A DNA stretch of 50,837 nt from Bacillota bacterium. GTDB taxonomy: Bacteria > Bacillota > Clostridia > Christensenellales > Aristaeellaceae. The DNA lies in contig JAEVYX010000051.1 of assembly GCA_023392515.1 (NCBI GenBank), positions 1 through 50,837 of the forward strand. Direction: 5' to 3'. The stretch's first letter is position 1. Every line of letters begins with the position of its first letter. Below, in pieces: positions 8,775-16,580 of the stretch. Under the pieces are notes generated by a model. It did not search any database, was not told where the DNA came from, and saw only the letters and a program-made list of their open reading frames with translations. The position numbers were made by a program, and so were the translations under genes.

Positions 8775-8898
8775 GAAAAAAGACGCATGTACAGCCAATA
8801 CAGCCGTACATGAGTCTCATCATTTAAGACAAGCCAGACCGTTTCAGGCCATGATGTTGACTTGCCACGCAAACGCGCCAATTACTCCCCCATGAACC
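8775..8898 (-). ncRNA. yybP-ykoY manganese riboswitch with terminator
   Basis: The minus-strand leader of mntP carries the conserved pieces of this class in order: GGGGGAGUAA, then GUCAACAUCAUGGCC, then UGAGACU. The 3' end of the aptamer overlaps a long hairpin, AGAC-CAUGUAC paired with GUACAUG-GUCU, followed by six U (8775-8817). The AGAC of the aptamer is therefore shared between the ligand-bound form and the terminator. Family knowledge is that Mn2+ stabilises the aptamer, prevents termination and turns the exporter on. Confidence 0.9.
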
Positions 8899-8903
8899 TT
8901 GTA

Positions 8904-8932
8904 AGCTTATCACAATTTGCCGCCCCTGTCAA
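8904..8932 (-). promoter_or_regulatory. Promoter of riboswitch-mntP
   Basis: TTGACA at 8927-8932 and TAAGCT at 8904-8909 with a 17-bp spacer on the minus strand, just upstream of the aptamer. Confidence 0.75.
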
Positions 8933-8967
8933 TTTTTCCAACAGCCATGGGCGGCATAGGAAACGCC

Positions 8968-9960
8968 TCAACGCAGGATCGCGGCAATTTCTTCCCTTTC
9001 ATTCTGTGTAAGCGGCGTATGGCTTTCCAAAGCCCGCACGTTTTCCTCAATCTGCGCAAGGCGGCTGGCGCCGATAATCACAGAGGTGATGGCCGGGTTT
9101 TCCAGCACCCAGTTAAGGGCGAGCTGTGCCAAAGTCTGCCCCCTTTGGATAGCCAGCTGGGACAGCTTGCGGGCTTTTTCCACTGTTTCCTGGGTGACGG
9201 CCTCCGGCTTCAAAAATACGCTGCTGCCGCCTGCCCTGGAATCCGCCGGGATGCCATGCAAATACTTCTCCGTAAGCAGCCCCTGGGCCAGGGGTGAGAA
9301 GGCCACCGCGCCGATGCCCCCTTCAAGCAGCACCTTGTCAAGGCCGTTTTCGATGCGCCGGTCCAGCATGTTGTAGCGGGGCTGGTGAACGAGGAGCGGA
9401 ATGCCCATCCCTTTCAGTATATCCGCCGCCCGGGCGGTATCCTCGGGGCCATAGTTGGATATGCCCGCGTACAGCGCTTTTCCCTGATGCACGGCACTGG
9501 CCAGCGCGCCCATGCTTTCTTCCAGAGGAGTATTGGGGTCCGGCCTGTGGTGGTAGAAAATGTCCACATAGGGCAGCCGCATGCGCCGAAGGCTTTGGTC
9601 CAGGCTGGACAGGAGGTATTTGCGGGAACCCCAGTCTCCATAAGGCCCCGGGCCCATCAAATATCCCGCCTTGGTTGACACCACAATCTCATCCCGGTAA
9701 GGGCGGAGGTTATCCTCGTATACCTTGCCGAAGGTTTCTTCCGCTGAGCCGGGAGGGGGGCCATAGTTGTTGGCCAGGTCGAAATGGGTAATGCCCATAT
9801 CAAATGCGCCCAGGATCATCTCCCGGCTTCTTTCCAGGGGCGCTTCCCCGCCGAAGTTTTGCCACAGCCCCAAAGAAACGGCCGGAAGCTGCAGGCCGCT
9901 TTTTCCGCAGCGCCGGTAGGTCATGGTATGGTACCTATTGCCATCCGCCACATACGTCAT
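8968..9960 (-). CDS. Aldo/keto reductase, YghZ/L-glyceraldehyde-3-phosphate reductase type
   Basis: NADPH-dependent carbonyl reductase with a TIM barrel. It closely resembles E. coli YghZ, which reduces L-glyceraldehyde 3-phosphate and methylglyoxal. Shared segments are YRRCGKSGLQLPAVSLGLW, FDLANNYGPPPGSAEETFG (catalytic Asp and Tyr), VSTKAGYLMGPGPYGDWGSR, VDIFYHHRPD (catalytic His) and the C-terminal IIGASRLAQIEENV cofactor segment. The start at 9960 (330 residues) is preferred to an in-frame start 33 bases upstream because GGGAGGA lies 8 bases before it. It follows the sugar operon by 88 bases and probably has its own promoter. The physiological substrate is not known. Confidence 0.88.
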   Translation of the reverse strand: MTYVADGNRYHTMTYRRCGKSGLQLPAVSLGLWQNFGGEAPLERSREMILGAFDMGITHFDLANNYGPPPGSAEETFGKVYEDNLRPYRDEIVVSTKAGYLMGPGPYGDWGSRKYLLSSLDQSLRRMRLPYVDIFYHHRPDPNTPLEESMGALASAVHQGKALYAGISNYGPEDTARAADILKGMGIPLLVHQPRYNMLDRRIENGLDKVLLEGGIGAVAFSPLAQGLLTEKYLHGIPADSRAGGSSVFLKPEAVTQETVEKARKLSQLAIQRGQTLAQLALNWVLENPAITSVIIGASRLAQIEENVRALESHTPLTQNEREEIAAILR

Positions 9961-9991
9961 GTTGTTGTCCTCCCACATATTATACCAAACC

Positions 9992-10020
9992 ATTATACGG
10001 CTGCATTCTGCATCCGTCCA
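9992..10020 (-). promoter_or_regulatory. Possible promoter of the aldo/keto reductase gene
   Basis: A perfect TATAAT (9992-9997) lies 17 bp from TGGACG (10015-10020, 4 of 6 match to consensus) on the minus strand. A second TATAAT at 9979-9984 has no good -35. Confidence 0.5.
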
Positions 10021-10048
10021 TCATTATTTGCGATTGGGACATGGCTTA

Positions 10049-10885
10049 TCAGCCCTTCACCGCTCCGGAGGAAAGACCGGTGACAAAATACTTCTGCAAG
10101 CATAAAAACAATACCACTACCGGCACCAGGGATACGCAGGACATGGCGAACACATAGCCCCACTGGGTAAAATTCCGCTGGCCGAAAAAGCCCGCAATGG
10201 CAATGGGCAGCGTCCTTTTCTGAGCGTCGTTCAGCACCGTCTGGGCCCAGGGGTATTCCTCCCATGCCGTAAGGAAATTGAACACACTCACCGCCGCGAT
10301 AGACGGAGACGCCAAGGGCAGTATCACCCGGAAATAGGTTGCGAAGATGGACCCTCCGTCCATGTACACCGCCTCATCCAGCTCATTGGGGATTGTTTCA
10401 ACAAACCCCTTGATCATGAACGTGGAAAAAGGCAGCACCCATGCCACATAAAAGGGAACAAGCCCGCTCAGCCGGTTTATGAATCCAAACCGCACAGCCA
10501 GTTCAAACTGGGGCAGAATCAACGTCATGCCGGGGATTACCATGGTCACAATCAGCAAACGGAACAGGGTATTGCGAAACGGAAAACGAAACCGGGCGAT
10601 GCAGTAGGCCATGGTGGAGGCGGCAAAGGCCGACAGCGCTACGGAAGCGGCGGCCACCACCAGGCTGTTGAGCATATTTCCGTAAAAGTTTTCCTCAAAG
10701 AGCACATAGCTATAGTTTTCCAAGGTGACCTGATTTATCCGCGGAAAGATTCTGGGCGGATATTCATACAGTGCGCCGTTGGGGCGCAGGCTGGTGGTAA
10801 TCATGTAAACCATAGGCAGTACGGATACGACGGCACCCGCCAGCAGCAGGAGAAGTGCAATCCAGGGGATTTTTCTTTTTCTCAC
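10049..10885 (-). CDS. Sugar ABC transporter permease, MalG type
   Basis: Inner-membrane permease of a carbohydrate uptake ABC importer. The 278 residues have about six membrane helices and the EAA loop, EAVYMDGGSIFATYFRVILP, which docks to the ATPase. The start is GTG 10885, overlapping the stop of the first permease (GTGA), behind GGAAGGGGGG. A longer reading frame upstream only shadows the MalF gene. No ATPase gene lies in the operon, so a shared MsmX/MsmK-type ATPase elsewhere is presumed. Confidence 0.9.
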   Translation of the reverse strand: MRKRKIPWIALLLLLAGAVVSVLPMVYMITTSLRPNGALYEYPPRIFPRINQVTLENYSYVLFEENFYGNMLNSLVVAAASVALSAFAASTMAYCIARFRFPFRNTLFRLLIVTMVIPGMTLILPQFELAVRFGFINRLSGLVPFYVAWVLPFSTFMIKGFVETIPNELDEAVYMDGGSIFATYFRVILPLASPSIAAVSVFNFLTAWEEYPWAQTVLNDAQKRTLPIAIAGFFGQRNFTQWGYVFAMSCVSLVPVVVLFLCLQKYFVTGLSSGAVKG

Positions 10886-11805
10886 AGCCGCCGCCCCCCT
10901 TCCCGTTCCCCGCCCAGAAACCTGAACTGCAGCACCGCCAGCGCGGCAATAATCATTGCTACAATGTATGAAAGGGCAGCCGCATACCCCATATTTCTGG
11001 CGGAAAAGGCCTGGTAATACATCCAGGTGAGCACCACTTCCGTCTGATGGGCCGGGCGGCCGTCGGTAATGAGCTTGATGGAGGTATACACATTGAAGGC
11101 ACCGATGGTAAGCATCACCAGGGCAAAGAGCACCGTACCCCGAATGGAAGGCAGCGTGATTTTCCAGAATTGCTTCCAGCGGTTGCAGCCGTCTATGGCG
11201 GAAGCCTCGTAATATTCGTGGGGAACACCCTGCAGCGCCGCCAGGAATACCACCATGTTCCAGCCTACGCCCTTCCAAATGCCAAGGCAGGCCGCGACGG
11301 CAAGCCCTGTCCAGCGTTTGTCCAGCCAGCGGATGGGCACACCTGTCAGGCGAAGCACGTCCGTCAGCAGGTAATTGAGGATGCCCTCGTTATTGAACAG
11401 GTATTTGAACACCAGGGAGACGATCACCCAGGAGGTAATCACCGGCAGGTAGTAAACCAGCCGGAAAGGGATTTGGAATTTTTTCAGGCTATGGATGCCG
11501 TAGGCAGCCCATAACCCCAGGGCCATCTGCCCTGGCACGGTAATAAGGCCATATAAAAGGGTATTGACAAGGGCGGTGCGGAAGGTGGCATCGCCTACAA
11601 CCGCCCGGTAATTTTGAAGCCCCACAAAGGCGGAGGTTTGCCCGATGCCGATTTTCCAATCGAAAAAACTCATCACCAGGAGTTTGCCAATGGGGTAAAG
11701 CGTAAACAGGCAGAAAAATGCAAGGCCTGGCAAAAGGAGCAGGCCGATTTGCGCGTTTCTTCCCGCACGGCGGTTCAGCGTCCTTAGGGAGGAAGGTGCG
11801 GCCAT
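10882..11805 (-). CDS. Sugar ABC transporter permease, MalF type
   Basis: Partner permease of the same importer. The 307 residues start with a short basic segment, followed by helices beginning IGLLLLPGLAFFCLFTLYPIG. The EAA loop reads EYYEASAIDGCNRWKQFWKI and ends ITLPS. The ATG follows AAAGGAGGT by 6 bases. It is the short MalF form, without the large periplasmic P2 loop of enteric MalF, as in Gram-positive sugar importers. It lies 73 bases after the binding-protein gene. Confidence 0.9.
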   Translation of the reverse strand: MAAPSSLRTLNRRAGRNAQIGLLLLPGLAFFCLFTLYPIGKLLVMSFFDWKIGIGQTSAFVGLQNYRAVVGDATFRTALVNTLLYGLITVPGQMALGLWAAYGIHSLKKFQIPFRLVYYLPVITSWVIVSLVFKYLFNNEGILNYLLTDVLRLTGVPIRWLDKRWTGLAVAACLGIWKGVGWNMVVFLAALQGVPHEYYEASAIDGCNRWKQFWKITLPSIRGTVLFALVMLTIGAFNVYTSIKLITDGRPAHQTEVVLTWMYYQAFSARNMGYAAALSYIVAMIIAALAVLQFRFLGGEREGGRRL

Positions 11806-11878
11806 AATAAACCTCCTTTTGCTTCAAGCGGGGCCAGGCCCTTTGCCAAGCCCCGCTTTGATGAAATACAATACCAGG

Positions 11879-13111
11879 TTACTTTTTCAGCAGTGCATCC
11901 AGTTCCGCTGCCAGGTCATCCATAGCCTGCTTCACAGGCTTTTCACCGGTGATGGCCAGGGTGACCGCGCCGGTCAGCGCATTATCCATCTCAGACCATA
12001 CAGCTACCGGCGGCCGTGCCTTGGCGCTCTTGATAGCGGTGAGGAAAGGCCCGAAGTTGCCGATTTCCTGAACTTCCGGCGCATCCACCGCTTCCTTGTT
12101 CACGGGGATTTGGCCTACCTTTGCCATGGCAATCTGGCTTTCCTTGCTGGTCATAAACTGCATGAATTTCCAGGCAGCATCCTTCTTTGCGGTGGAGAAC
12201 ATCACGATATCCTCGCCGCCCAATACCTGGGCGGAACCGCCTTTGCCTGCGGGCATCTGAGCTGTAACGGCCTCAAACTGAGGATACGCGCCGGCCAGCT
12301 CCGCAAACTTCCAGGGGCCTTCAATAATCATGGCATAGCGGCCCATGCCGTAGCCGTCAGTGAGAGGGATATCCCCGCTGGAGAAGCCAACCATAGCCCC
12401 GGCCTTGTAAAGGTCCGCCAGCTTCTGGATGATTTCAACGGAGGCATCGCTATTGATATAGCCGGAGGATACGGTGCATGCGGAATCGGTAATATCCCCG
12501 CCGTTGCTCCAGATGAAGGGAAGGATATTCCACCCGGCCAACGCGGGCTCGCCATATCCCCACACCTTTTGAGAACCCTCGGTAGTGAGTTTCAAGGCAG
12601 CGTCAAAGAATTCCTCCATTGTTGCGGGAGGCGTGAGGCCCACCGCTTCAAACAACGACTTGTTGTAGAACAGTATCTTTGTGTTGGTGTTCAAGGCAAG
12701 GCCGTAATAGTGGCCGCCGACATTGGCGGTGCTCATGGGGCCTTCCAGCAATGCGCCGGATACCTCGGAAAAATCAGCCATTTCGGTGTCAAGCTGCGCA
12801 AGGATGTTCATGTTTTCAAACTCGGGAAGCCAGGCAATATCACAGCGGGCCACGTCGGGCAGCTGCTGGGTATCGGCGCTGATGAGGATCTTCTTGTGAA
12901 GTTCGTCCCATTCGTGGGATACCGCGTTGACCTTGATGCCGGGATTCTGCGCCTCAAAGGCAGGGATCAGCACCTCGGTCAAAGTCTTGTTTTCTGCCGA
13001 CTGGGCATTATAGTGGTGCCAGAAGGTGAGGGTCACTTCTTCCTGTGCCAGGGCGCCTAATGCAGGTAGCAGCAAGGCGGCAGCCAGCAGGACCGACAGG
13101 ATTTTTTTCAT
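11879..13111 (-). CDS. Sugar-binding protein of the ABC importer
   Basis: Extracellular binding protein (SBP_bac_1 family), 410 residues. The N-terminus MKKILSVLLAAALLLPALGA ends in a signal-peptidase-I site LA-QEE and has no lipobox cysteine. How the protein stays at the surface is therefore unclear, because such proteins are normally lipoproteins in Gram-positive bacteria. The mature part begins VTLTFWHHYNAQS, the usual family start. It overlaps the GH13 gene by 4 bases (ATGA) and has GAAGGAGGAAG upstream. A maltodextrin ligand is inferred from the GH13 neighbour. Confidence 0.88.
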   Translation of the reverse strand: MKKILSVLLAAALLLPALGALAQEEVTLTFWHHYNAQSAENKTLTEVLIPAFEAQNPGIKVNAVSHEWDELHKKILISADTQQLPDVARCDIAWLPEFENMNILAQLDTEMADFSEVSGALLEGPMSTANVGGHYYGLALNTNTKILFYNKSLFEAVGLTPPATMEEFFDAALKLTTEGSQKVWGYGEPALAGWNILPFIWSNGGDITDSACTVSSGYINSDASVEIIQKLADLYKAGAMVGFSSGDIPLTDGYGMGRYAMIIEGPWKFAELAGAYPQFEAVTAQMPAGKGGSAQVLGGEDIVMFSTAKKDAAWKFMQFMTSKESQIAMAKVGQIPVNKEAVDAPEVQEIGNFGPFLTAIKSAKARPPVAVWSEMDNALTGAVTLAITGEKPVKQAMDDLAAELDALLKK

Positions 13112-14817
13112 GGTTCTTCCTCCTTCTCATGTCGTTTGAGTATGCTTATTTTGCCGCAGGGCAGGGTGAGCTCTTTCCCTGTCCATGCACTTAATAAGTC
13201 CGTATGGATGCCATCCAGGCAGATGGTTTGCACTGCGTCGGTGGGATTCATTGCAATGAGTAGCGATTCTTCCCCGCAAGTACGGGAAAATGCGAAAACG
13301 CTCTCCCTGTGAACGCATTGGTAATCCCCTCTTGTCAGTGCCGGGTGGGCCTTGCGCAGCGCAATCCACCCCTTTACCTCCTGATAAAAAGCGGTGCTTT
13401 CCACTTGATCCCACATCATGCAGCCCCGGCAGCCAGGATCGTTTTCACCCTCCATGCCTGCCTCGTCCCCATAATAAACGGCCGGAAGCCCGGGAAACGT
13501 CATTTGGAAAGCCAGCGCCATCCGCCAGGCTGCCAGGTCGCCGCCGCACTCGGACAGAAATCGCTTTGTGTCATGGCTGCCCAAGGGCTGATAAAGGCTG
13601 TGCCACAAGGGGGTGGGATACAGGGACAGAAAATGCTGGAGCCTGCTGTCAAAGGCCGGGCCGTCTATTGTTTTGCGGGCAAAAAAGTCCAGCACCGCAT
13701 CTCGGAAGAGGTAATTCATCACGCTGTCCATGGTATCGCCCCGCAGCATGTCGGTGGCGTCCCGCCAGGATTCGGCCAGGAGCGCCCCGTCCGGACGGAG
13801 GGCCTTTATTTCCCGCCGGAATTCCTGCCAGAAGGTGAGGTCCACCTCATCCGCCACATCCAGGCGCCAGCCGTCAATGTCCGCTTCTTTGATCCAATAG
13901 ACGCCAACCCGCAAAAAGTAATCCCGAACCTCCCGGCAGGAGAAGTTCAATTTCGGCATGAAGGGGTAATCCCCCACACAGAGGTAATCCTCCCCACGAA
14001 TGCCTGGCGGCAGCCGGTCAAGGTAAAACCAGGAGCAATAGGGAGAGCCTTTCCCCTTTTCCAGCACGTCCGCAAAGGGAGCGAAATGGATGCCGCAATG
14101 GTTGAACACCCCATCCAGCAGCACCCGGATGTTTTTTTCATGGGCGGCTTTTACCAATTCCTGCAAGTCATCCGTGCTTCCCAGAGCGGGGTCCACAGAA
14201 AAGTAATCCGTAGTGGCGTAGCGGTGGTTGAAATCCCCCTTGAAAATAGGGGTCAGGTATAAAACCGTAATCCCCAAAGCTGCCAAATAGTCTATTTTTG
14301 CCGTAATCCCCCGCAAGTCTCCGCCGCAGTAATGCTCTCTGTCAGGCACGCTGCCCCAGGCCGCCTGAGGCGCTGGAATGGGCAGGCTGCCGCTTCTTGC
14401 AAAGCGGTCAGGAAAAACCTGATAGGCAATCCCCTGGGAAAGCCAGGCCGGAGGCGCAATCTGATCGCCCTCGTTTGTGGCGGTATACTCGAAAAAACCG
14501 TTCTTTGGAAAAGCTGCGTCCTCTCCATACTGGTTCCCGTAAACCGTTGCCCCCTCCGGCGTTTTTGCGGAAAAGACGTAGCGGAAATACCGGGCTGACC
14601 GGGGCATCGTCACCGCGCCTTCGTACATGGCATACCCATACCGGCTGGCAATGGGATGCATGGTGACTTTTACCGCGGTTTCGGGGGATTGCATGCGGTC
14701 CCACCAGTGCAATACCGGCGTTTCAAGGGCGGGGTCGGCCAGCAGGCGGATAAAAACGGTTTCCAATGTAACCGGATACACGAATGGGCGGGATGGAGGA
14801 TGTATCATTCGGTTCAT
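13108..14817 (-). CDS. GH13 glycosidase, neopullulanase/cyclomaltodextrinase type
   Basis: Cytoplasmic alpha-glucan hydrolase, 569 residues, no signal peptide. An N-terminal beta domain (1-115) as in cyclomaltodextrinases precedes the TIM barrel. GH13 motifs are complete: DGVFNH (235-240), GWRLDVADEV with nucleophile Asp320, LLAESW with acid/base Glu349, and GSHDTKR with Asp416. It probably cleaves maltodextrins or cyclodextrins brought in by the importer encoded just downstream. The ATG follows AGAGGAAAAGC, 26 bases after the lacI-type gene. An operator-like palindrome lies inside codons 13-17 (14767-14780). Confidence 0.9.
   Translation of the reverse strand: MNRMIHPPSRPFVYPVTLETVFIRLLADPALETPVLHWWDRMQSPETAVKVTMHPIASRYGYAMYEGAVTMPRSARYFRYVFSAKTPEGATVYGNQYGEDAAFPKNGFFEYTATNEGDQIAPPAWLSQGIAYQVFPDRFARSGSLPIPAPQAAWGSVPDREHYCGGDLRGITAKIDYLAALGITVLYLTPIFKGDFNHRYATTDYFSVDPALGSTDDLQELVKAAHEKNIRVLLDGVFNHCGIHFAPFADVLEKGKGSPYCSWFYLDRLPPGIRGEDYLCVGDYPFMPKLNFSCREVRDYFLRVGVYWIKEADIDGWRLDVADEVDLTFWQEFRREIKALRPDGALLAESWRDATDMLRGDTMDSVMNYLFRDAVLDFFARKTIDGPAFDSRLQHFLSLYPTPLWHSLYQPLGSHDTKRFLSECGGDLAAWRMALAFQMTFPGLPAVYYGDEAGMEGENDPGCRGCMMWDQVESTAFYQEVKGWIALRKAHPALTRGDYQCVHRESVFAFSRTCGEESLLIAMNPTDAVQTICLDGIHTDLLSAWTGKELTLPCGKISILKRHEKEEEP
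14767..14780. promoter_or_regulatory. LacI-type operator inside the GH13 coding region
   Basis: TGTAACCGGATACA, a near-palindrome with the central CG typical of LacI-family sites. Its reverse complement is identical over 14 bases to the operator at 15893-15906. With flanks, TTCGTGTAYCCGGTTACATT matches the operator at 15935-15948 in 19 of 20 positions. It lies about 37-50 bases inside the GH13 gene, where a bound repressor could act as a roadblock or loop to the promoter. Confidence 0.65.
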
Positions 14818-14843
14818 GCTTTTCCTCTTTTCGTAAAACGGAA

Positions 14844-15869
14844 TTATGCCATTCCCACTCTCCGGCTGGAGCTGCGCTGAATGATTCTGGGCTGAAGGAG
14901 GATATGGCGGGGCGCTTCCTTTTCTTCCGGTGAAATTTGGGAAAACAAGGCGGCAGCAGCTTCCTGGCCCATACGATATACATCGATGTCAACTGCCGTC
15001 AAGGTGGGCTCTATCAATTCTGTGATGGGCTCATCATCAAAGGTGATGAGTCCGCATTTTTCAGGTATGGCAATATGCAGGTGGCTCAGCGCCCGCATGG
15101 CACCCAGGCATAGCTTGTTTCCGGCGCACAGAATGGCATCCGGGGGCTGGGGAAGGGCCATCAGCGCCTTTACAGCTTCGTACGCCGCCTGCTTTTGCTC
15201 CGGGCATTCCAGCACATAGGCCTCCTCCGCCGGCAATTGATGGTCTGATAGCGTCTGCCGGTATCCCTTCAAACGGTGCCTGTTGAACATTTCCTGCTGG
15301 CTGCCCCCAAGGTAGGCAATACGCCTGTATCCCTTCTCAATCAGATGGCGGGTTGCCAGCGCTCCGGCCTGGACATTGTCCACATCCACCCAGGGCACAT
15401 CTTCTGAAAGGTTTTGGGGCTCGCCCATCACCACAAAGGGAAAGCTTTTTTCCCTAAGGCTCATAACCATATCCTCCGTCACAATGGAGGAGGGCAGGAT
15501 GGCCGCATCAATCCGCTTGCCCAGCACCAGGTTTTCCAGCACTGTCGGGCTGCCGCCTTTTTCATTGGCAATAATAAGATAATAGCCGTGCTGATAGACC
15601 ACTTGTTCCGCCCCGTTGAGCATTTGGTAGAAAAACGGGTTCCCAAAGGCGGCAGGGCGGGTCATATCTACCAGTAAGCCAATGGTTTGGGAACTGGCAT
15701 TGGAAAGGTTTCGTGCCAGGCTGTTTGGCACATACTGCAAATCCCGCATTACTTCCAGCACCCGCTCCCGGGTTTCCGGGGCAATACGCGGACTATCGTT
15801 GATAATTCTGGATACCGTGGCGGTGGATACCCCCGCAGCCCTGGCCACATCCCGAATGCCTGCCGCCAC
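14844..15869 (-). CDS. LacI-family transcriptional regulator of the maltodextrin operon
   Basis: Sugar-responsive repressor. The helix-turn-helix reads IRDVARAAGVSTATVSRIIN at the extreme N-terminus, the hinge is YVPNSLARNLS, and a periplasmic-binding-protein-like effector domain follows. The start is GTG 15869 behind GGGAGGG with 6 bases spacing, giving 341 residues, the normal length. Longer in-frame starts would translate the two operators as a duplicated NVTGYT/YVTGYT segment and are rejected. It is the first gene of the operon with GH13, binding protein and permeases, and its promoter carries two operators, so it should repress itself and the operon. Confidence 0.92.
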   Translation of the reverse strand: MAAGIRDVARAAGVSTATVSRIINDSPRIAPETRERVLEVMRDLQYVPNSLARNLSNASSQTIGLLVDMTRPAAFGNPFFYQMLNGAEQVVYQHGYYLIIANEKGGSPTVLENLVLGKRIDAAILPSSIVTEDMVMSLREKSFPFVVMGEPQNLSEDVPWVDVDNVQAGALATRHLIEKGYRRIAYLGGSQQEMFNRHRLKGYRQTLSDHQLPAEEAYVLECPEQKQAAYEAVKALMALPQPPDAILCAGNKLCLGAMRALSHLHIAIPEKCGLITFDDEPITELIEPTLTAVDIDVYRMGQEAAAALFSQISPEEKEAPRHILLQPRIIQRSSSRRVGMA

Positions 15870-15892
15870 AAATATCCCTCCCATAGCTTCTG

Positions 15893-15906
15893 TGTATCCG
15901 GTTACA
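15893..15906. promoter_or_regulatory. LacI-type operator O2 (leader)
   Basis: TGTATCCGGTTACA, located between the promoter and the GTG of the regulator. Its centre is 42 bp (four helical turns) from the centre of the operator at 15935-15948, so two repressor dimers could sit on one face of the DNA. Confidence 0.75.
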
Positions 15907-15934
15907 TAATTCTGGAAAAAAATATTTCGTTTCG

Positions 15935-15948
15935 TGTACCCGGTTACA
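15935..15948. promoter_or_regulatory. LacI-type operator O1 (at the transcription start)
   Basis: TGTACCCGGTTACA, beginning 3 bases downstream of the -10 hexamer of the operon promoter and covering the expected transcription start. It differs from the other two copies by one base. Confidence 0.78.
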
Positions 15949-15951
15949 TTT

Positions 15952-15979
15952 ATTATAGCGCCTTTCTTGCGGCTGTCAA
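15952..15979 (-). promoter_or_regulatory. Promoter of the maltodextrin operon
   Basis: Perfect consensus TTGACA (15974-15979) and TATAAT (15952-15957) with a 16-bp spacer on the minus strand. Such a strong promoter needs repression, which the adjoining operators would supply. Confidence 0.88.
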
Positions 15980-16031
15980 GGGTGAAAAGACAAAATCTTT
16001 TCACCCTATGGCTGGTCCTCTATGGCAGTCT

Positions 16032-16580
16032 TTATGCCTGTTCCTGCGCCCGGCGGTAGATGTCGGCCTTATCCTCCTGGGACAGCACTTTCTCCAAGCC
16101 ATAGGCGATCACGGTAATTCCCACCAGATTCATAACTAGGCGGGTCAGCATGAAGGCATACCCCATGGCTGTAGTCTCGAACAGTATCATGGGCAATTTG
16201 GTGGTGGACCAGGCGCCCAGAAAGATCAAAATGTTAAAAAGCCTGCTTCCTTTTTTCAGCAGCACCACAGCAACGGGGAAAGCGGCATATAAAGGTCCCG
16301 CGGCCGCGGAGCCAAGGAGAAATGCCAGCAAAATCCCTTTTAGCCCCGACCCTTCCCCCATATATTTGACCATGGTTTCCCGCTTCACCCAAACATCCAT
16401 AAGCCCCAGCAATACAAAAATAGGCGGCAGCACGGACAGCATTTCCAGCGCATTTTCCCAGCTTAGCTGCAGAGACTTTTGTCCGAGGCCGGGGGCGAAA
16501 GCAAGCAGCAGCCCATCCACCAGGCAAAAAAGCAGAAATATCCAATAGCGGCGGATCAACTTTGGCAGCTTGCTTATCAT
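16032..16580 (-). CDS. Half-size permease, COG0701/DUF318 family (second half)
   Basis: Membrane protein of 182 residues with four to five predicted helices. It has the signature AAGPLYAAFPVAVVLLKKGS followed by NILIFLGAWSTTKLPM, seen in the C-terminal half of YraQ/ArsP-like permeases (PF03773-type). In full-length members one protein has both halves; here they are two adjacent genes overlapping by 4 bases (ATGA), so a heterodimer is likely. Some family members export organoarsenicals or metals. The substrate here is unknown, but the neighbours (Mrp, Cys-rich proteins) point to a metal or thiol-reactive compound. Last gene of the operon. Confidence 0.75.
   Translation of the reverse strand: MISKLPKLIRRYWIFLLFCLVDGLLLAFAPGLGQKSLQLSWENALEMLSVLPPIFVLLGLMDVWVKRETMVKYMGEGSGLKGILLAFLLGSAAAGPLYAAFPVAVVLLKKGSRLFNILIFLGAWSTTKLPMILFETTAMGYAFMLTRLVMNLVGITVIAYGLEKVLSQEDKADIYRRAQEQA

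Noticed and set aside
8736..8798. Longer MntP start with a Cys-rich N-terminus
   Set aside because: It begins inside the riboswitch terminator and adds a segment without family similarity.
8009..8932. Shared TTGACA-17-TGTGATA(A)GCTT look of the ilv and mntP promoters
   Set aside because: Likely two good housekeeping promoters; the shared GTGATA is too short to call a common operator.
10886..11278. N-terminal extension of the second sugar permease
   Set aside because: It only reads the out-of-frame end of the first permease; GTG 10885 gives the normal length and a proper ribosome site.
15870..16004. N-terminal extension of the LacI-type regulator
   Set aside because: It would translate the promoter-proximal leader and both operators (duplicated VTGYT residues); the HTH should be at the N-terminus.
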